Shown: in pieces, positions 59,701 to 64,000 of the stretch | How the letters are laid out: every line of letters starts with the position of its first letter | How positions within the stretch are numbered: the first letter of the stretch is position 1 | Position numbers and translations under genes: made by a program | The notes under the pieces: model-generated | The model's database searches: none | What the model was told of the DNA's origin: nothing | What the model saw: the letters and a program-made list of their open reading frames with translations, nothing else | Assembly (NCBI GenBank): GCA_009869945.1 | Contig: WIXG01000009.1 | Location: 434,001-498,000 of the forward strand | Source: Mesaphorura yosii | Lineage: Eukaryota; Arthropoda; Collembola; Poduromorpha; Tullbergiidae | DNA: 64,000 nt | Direction: 5' to 3'

Positions 59701-62700
59701 GCAATCGGCGGGGGCAGTGTCAGCCTGGAGGAGTTTGCACTTGGAGGCGGCGAAGACCAGCCGTTTGAAAGGCGTGGCGGCCTAGTGCCCGGTGGGAGTT
59801 CAGGGCGATCGGCAGCACCCGGCTCAATGCAGTGGGCCATTCGCAGCCGTGATTCAACGTCAGGACGACCAGGGACAAACGGACTTGTCTTTATTGACCA
59901 CGCGTCCTCAATTCGGAGATCCGCGGCGCCTGCCGCCGCCGTTTCCGCTCCTCAACAGCCTACGATGTCATTCACAGCAACAGCTCTTTCGCGAGCTTTT
60001 AACATCATCATGAGGTAAGGAGACAAAGACGATTCACTGATGCTGTGCTTTCATGTCATCATTTCTTAAATGTTTTTTATAATCTTCAGGGAAATTGGCG
60101 ATTTGGTCAAAATCATGCAGGCCCATCCAGGTGCGGTGGTTAGAGTCAAGAACGTCGATGTCAGCGATGAGGATGTCAAGAAAGTACAAGACCTTTTGGA
60201 TCGCCGCTTGAAGGAAACGTGGGCTTGGGTGTTAAATGTCATGGACAGCACCGAGGCCCAACTACGGTTCGGCGCATCTTTCACAACGCCTTCTTCAGAA
60301 CAAACCCCATCTCACTCACGAAGCAGAGCAGAGCGAAGTTCTGCAGGAGTCCCTGCGACTGTTTCTAGCTGGTCTAGATCAGGTGCCGGAAATGCTGCGG
60401 CGGGATCAGACGGCAGAGTTACGCGAGAAGAGTCCGCAACTACCAGAAAGGACTTCTTGGCTTACTCGCTTTCCTTAATGCGATCTCATAATTCAGAGCA
60501 TTCAGACAGCCTCCCAGTCATTGACGTCTCTGCTTTGAAACACATTGCCTACGTTTTCGACTCTTTGATTTACTTCCTGAGAAGCTGGAGAAATCCAAAC
60601 TCGCAGGGTGTCGATGAACTTGACATAAAAAATGCAGCATTTTATGGAAGTGGAGCCGGCGACTTGCCTGATGACATTTCGTCCGACCAGATCGATTTTG
60701 ACGAAGATGCTTCACATGAAAGTTCGCCTGTTGCAGTGCCCAGCAAAAGGCATTCATTTTTCAAACGTTCCGACTCGACCCTCTGCCTGGGCTGTGCAGA
60801 GCCGGAGCTGTTGCAGGTGGGAATTCGTTATTAGTCGACTACCATTTTACCTTAATTGAGCCTTGAGCGTAATCTTTCACTTTTCTCTTGTATTAGGTGC
60901 CGCTATCCGAAGGATTGCCACTTGCTGAGAGGCCGCATTTACTTCAGCCAAATGCTCGTAAGGAAGATTTGTTTGGGCTGCCAACTGTGAAGGAAGATGC
61001 AGAATCGACTGACATCCGTTTGGCTCATTTGGGATTATCGTCCCGAATTGACAACGAGAAAGACTACACAAATTTTCTGAAGAAGAGCAAATCAGAGTCT
61101 AATGACCAGACCAGAGTTCGTGTCAGCTATGAGCGTACGCGCGACTTCGAGGAGATGGATATAAGTGAAGAACTGGAACTCATCAGAAGCGCTATGGCCT
61201 CAAGGAAACCACCCCCGTTGGTCAAGATTGGATCAAGCGGCGAGAATCAAGGTCAAGCCACTGAATCTTCACCAACCCCGACTACTATGAAATGGAGTCT
61301 GCCACAGAATTCGCCGCAAGATTTGAGCATAAATACTTCCGTGAAGAACAGTGAAACTGGAGGAGACAGCGGCGTGGCAATAAAAAGAGCTCCGATTATC
61401 GTATCACCAAAGAAACAGTTGCTGGCTTCAAGCCCTTCGACTGCCACCCCCTCAAGATCGGCACAAGCGGCTGCGAAGAGTGTAATCGTTTGTCACCGAC
61501 CAGCGTCAGCAGTAAGTATTAAATGCTACTAGTTTTGTTTGGGAAGAACGCTACTTTTATTAATGTTCATTCATTTTTTTGTCTAGGATCGCGGTCAAAG
61601 CTCAGCTTTGACCGACATTGTCGTGAAAGAAGAGTCCGTTGTTACGATGGATTGTGACAGCCAGCCTGACAAGTCGAAGGGTTCAAAAGAACACGGCGGA
61701 TATCGTCAGTCAAGTCAGTCTGCCTTCATAAGTGACGAAGTTCTGCTTGGTCGTTGGCGTTTTACGTTGGAACTGTTTGGCCGCGTGTTTATCGACGATG
61801 TGGGATTAGAACCCGGCTCTGTGATTTGTGAGCTTGGAGGATTTCCAGTGAAGGAAAGTCGGTTCAGACGTGAGATGGAGAGAATTCGAAACTCCCAGCA
61901 AAGGGACATCACGCTGACTAAAGTGGAGAGGGAACGAACTCATTTAATTCCGTTTACCATCAAGGAATTCAACAGTTTCTTCGCTGCAGCACAACGCAGA
62001 GCTGCGTCACCGTACCCGCCACTTGCTGTCAACCGAGTCAAGGTAATATTAAATATTCACTCGTTTATGGTCGTCGTTTGTCCGTGGTCATGTATTCCCT
62101 TATGAAGGACTAATTTGTAATTCAATTCTTGCCATTTTCAGGTTACATTCAAGGACGAACCGGGCGAAGGTACCTCGACTAATTAATTAGAGCAACGGCG
62201 TTTAAAGGTTTCTTGAGAGTAATTTTGATAATTGAAATATTTAGGGTCTGGCGTGGCGAGAAGTTTCTACACCGTATTTGCCGAGGCGATTCTAAGCGAG
62301 GAGTCTTTACCAAATCTTGAAAACTGTTTGGCACATGGTGGCAAATATAGCGCACAATATAATGTGCTTCAGCGTCTGCGATTGAGAGAAGATTACATCA
62401 AGCGTGGGCAACAAGTTCGCACAATAAAGGTGACGATAATATTGCTTGTACTTTCGATTTTGCCGACTGATTGTTTTACTTGGATTTCCAGAAATGCTCA
62501 CCTCGAGTCCGTGAAGTCAGACGAAACTTATCATACGATGCACGTTCATTTCACCCTGTTTCTGGAGAAGGTTCGTCAAGCTCGTCATCTGTCAACGATC
62601 ACCTTTCGAATCATCAACAGCAAATTGGCGAACGACTTTACGCTAAGGTACTTTTAGTTAAATTCTTGTATGTGGCTTCAAGGAAAAAACTAATCAATTG

Positions 62701-64000
62701 TGATTCTGCACTCAACAGATTCATCAGCTTAAACCCGCACTGGCATCCAAGATCACGGGAATGATTTTGGAGCTTCCTCCACCTCAACTGCTAATCTTAC
62801 TCGCGTCGGAGGATACTTTGAAATCTCGCGTCGATGAAGCTGTTGATCTTATTCTCACACATTCGAAGGAAATATCTGGAGAGGCTCTGATAGATTTGGA
62901 CGTGTTCAATTTCTCAAAGAATTCGCAAGCACCAACATCTGCATCGGAGACCGAACAGTGGGCTGAAGATTCAAGTCCCTTATTTTATCAACCTGGAATT
63001 GTTGGCTTCTATTCTCCACGATTGGGCAAACCGACACCAGAAAGACTGAACGCATTCAGAAACGTTGGCCGGTAGTTTCTTTTTCCCGCATTCATTTGGC
63101 ATTTCACAATAAAATAAGTCTAATGATTGCCAATTCTTAACAGGATAATTGGACTTTGCCTCCTTCAGAATGAGCTTTGCCCAATATTTCTTAACCGACA
63201 TGTCCTCAAGTTTATTTTGGACCGTCCGATTAAATTCCATGACTTGGCATTCTTTGATCCAGTCATGTTCGAAAGCTTTCGCCAGTTTTTGGGCGATGCG
63301 GAAAGAAAACAAAGCGAGTTCTTTTCATCTTTGGAACTTACATTCAGGTACAATGAAACAAAAAGGCTCTTCGTTGACAAAGTGTTAATAATTTACGTTT
63401 TCTGTTAAAAGTTTGGACTTGAGTGATGATGAAGGCGGGCAAAATGTGGAGCTAATTCCAAATGGACGGACCACTTTCGTCAACGAGCACAATGTTCAGG
63501 AATATGTTCGCAAGTATTCCGAATACAGAATGATTGTTTCACAACGGAAGGCGTTGGAAGAATTACGAGCTGGAGTCTTCGATGTGATTCCGTCCGTGTC
63601 CTTAGCCGGTAAGTGAGACGGTGCATTTTTATGGACTCAGAACTGAATATTGACAATTCGGCGTTATTTTTATGCCAGGATTATCAGCCGAAGACTTGCG
63701 ATTGCTGCTCAATGGCGTGGGTGACATTAATGTTCCCATGCTGGCGTCATACACTTCATTCAATGACGAAAGTGGGGAGACAAGCGACAAGCTTCTCAAG
63801 TTTAAAAAGTGGTTGTGGTCAATTGTGGAAAGAATGTCGCCTTCAGAGAGGCAGGAACTTGTGTACTTCTGGACAGGTAAGGAAACATTTTAACTTTCCC
63901 CTTACTTTGACGTGTAGCCCGAAACTAAATGTTGTATGAACTGCAGGATCGCCAGCACTTCCAGCCTCCGAAGACGGATTCCAGCCAATGCCAACTGTTA
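53764..64000 (+). CDS. hyd: E3 ubiquitin ligase UBR5 / hyperplastic discs, 5' and middle part
   Basis: The gene starts at 53764 ([20 protein letters not shown]) and continues past the right edge through more than 20 exons. A UBA domain lies near 54334-54470 ([19 protein letters not shown] and [11 protein letters not shown]). A beta-propeller-like region follows (54960-57000; [33 protein letters not shown]). The UBR box spans 57640-57930 with zinc cysteines and histidines ([50 protein letters not shown]); it recognises N-degrons. Long acidic serine-rich stretches lie at 59090-59700. The MLLE/PABC domain is at about 62720-62870 ([20 protein letters not shown]). The HECT domain begins near 63050 ([20 protein letters not shown]) and the window ends at [17 protein letters not shown], before the catalytic cysteine. 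The protein controls growth and Hedgehog signalling in flies. Confidence 0.96.

Noticed and set aside
59454..59840. A serine-rich 128-codon minus-strand open frame
   Set aside because: Antisense of the acidic low-complexity part of UBR5; composition explains it.

Overview
The window is eukaryotic nuclear DNA from an animal, most likely an arthropod or another ecdysozoan. Every gene is split by many short GT-AG introns (often 50-100 bp) with conserved animal exon phases. The proteins match insect or nematode families: a LEV-9-type sushi protein, Failed axon connections, Frequenin, Abl with an insect-type tail motif, and a BET protein with short and long forms like fs(1)h. I cannot fix the species.

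Layout, left to right: 5' end of protein kinase N (1-659, minus, cut by the window edge); lev-9-like WAP plus 8-sushi protein (1743-4460, minus); adenylate kinase 1 (5203-5973, minus); Abl tyrosine kinase (7303-12521, plus); BET bromodomain gene fs(1)h/BRD2-3-4 (13683-20488, plus); Failed axon connections (21835-23038, minus); a divergent arrestin (25425-27417, minus); PDIA6/P5 (29351-31197, plus); NDUFV1 of complex I (31635-33746, minus); phosphatidylserine synthase (35387-37002, plus); TMCC/Dementin (37782-40070, minus); Frequenin/NCS-1 (41556-42954, minus); STT3A oligosaccharyltransferase (44657-48285, plus); Mediator subunit MED24 (48742-53111, minus); UBR5/hyd (53764 to the right edge, plus, cut inside the HECT domain).

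The genes do not form one pathway; this is an ordinary gene-dense euchromatic neighbourhood. PDIA6 and STT3A both serve the endoplasmic reticulum, and lev-9, fax, Abl and Frequenin all have known neuronal roles, but nothing here shows co-regulation. Convergent gene pairs have poly(A) signals only about 25-110 bp apart, while divergent pairs are separated by 0.65-1.9 kb.

I found no prokaryote-like system, CRISPR array, rRNA or convincing tRNA. The most notable non-gene structures are a 263-bp TA-flanked inverted-repeat element (a Tc1/mariner-type MITE) in the probable 3' UTR of fax and a 13/14-bp minisatellite near 34.4 kb. The most notable gene-level oddities are an arrestin that has lost its polar-core acidic residues, stop codons that overlap splice donors in the BET gene and lev-9, and three stop-free introns whose length is a multiple of three (lev-9, Abl, NDUFV1), one of which would add a membrane-like segment.
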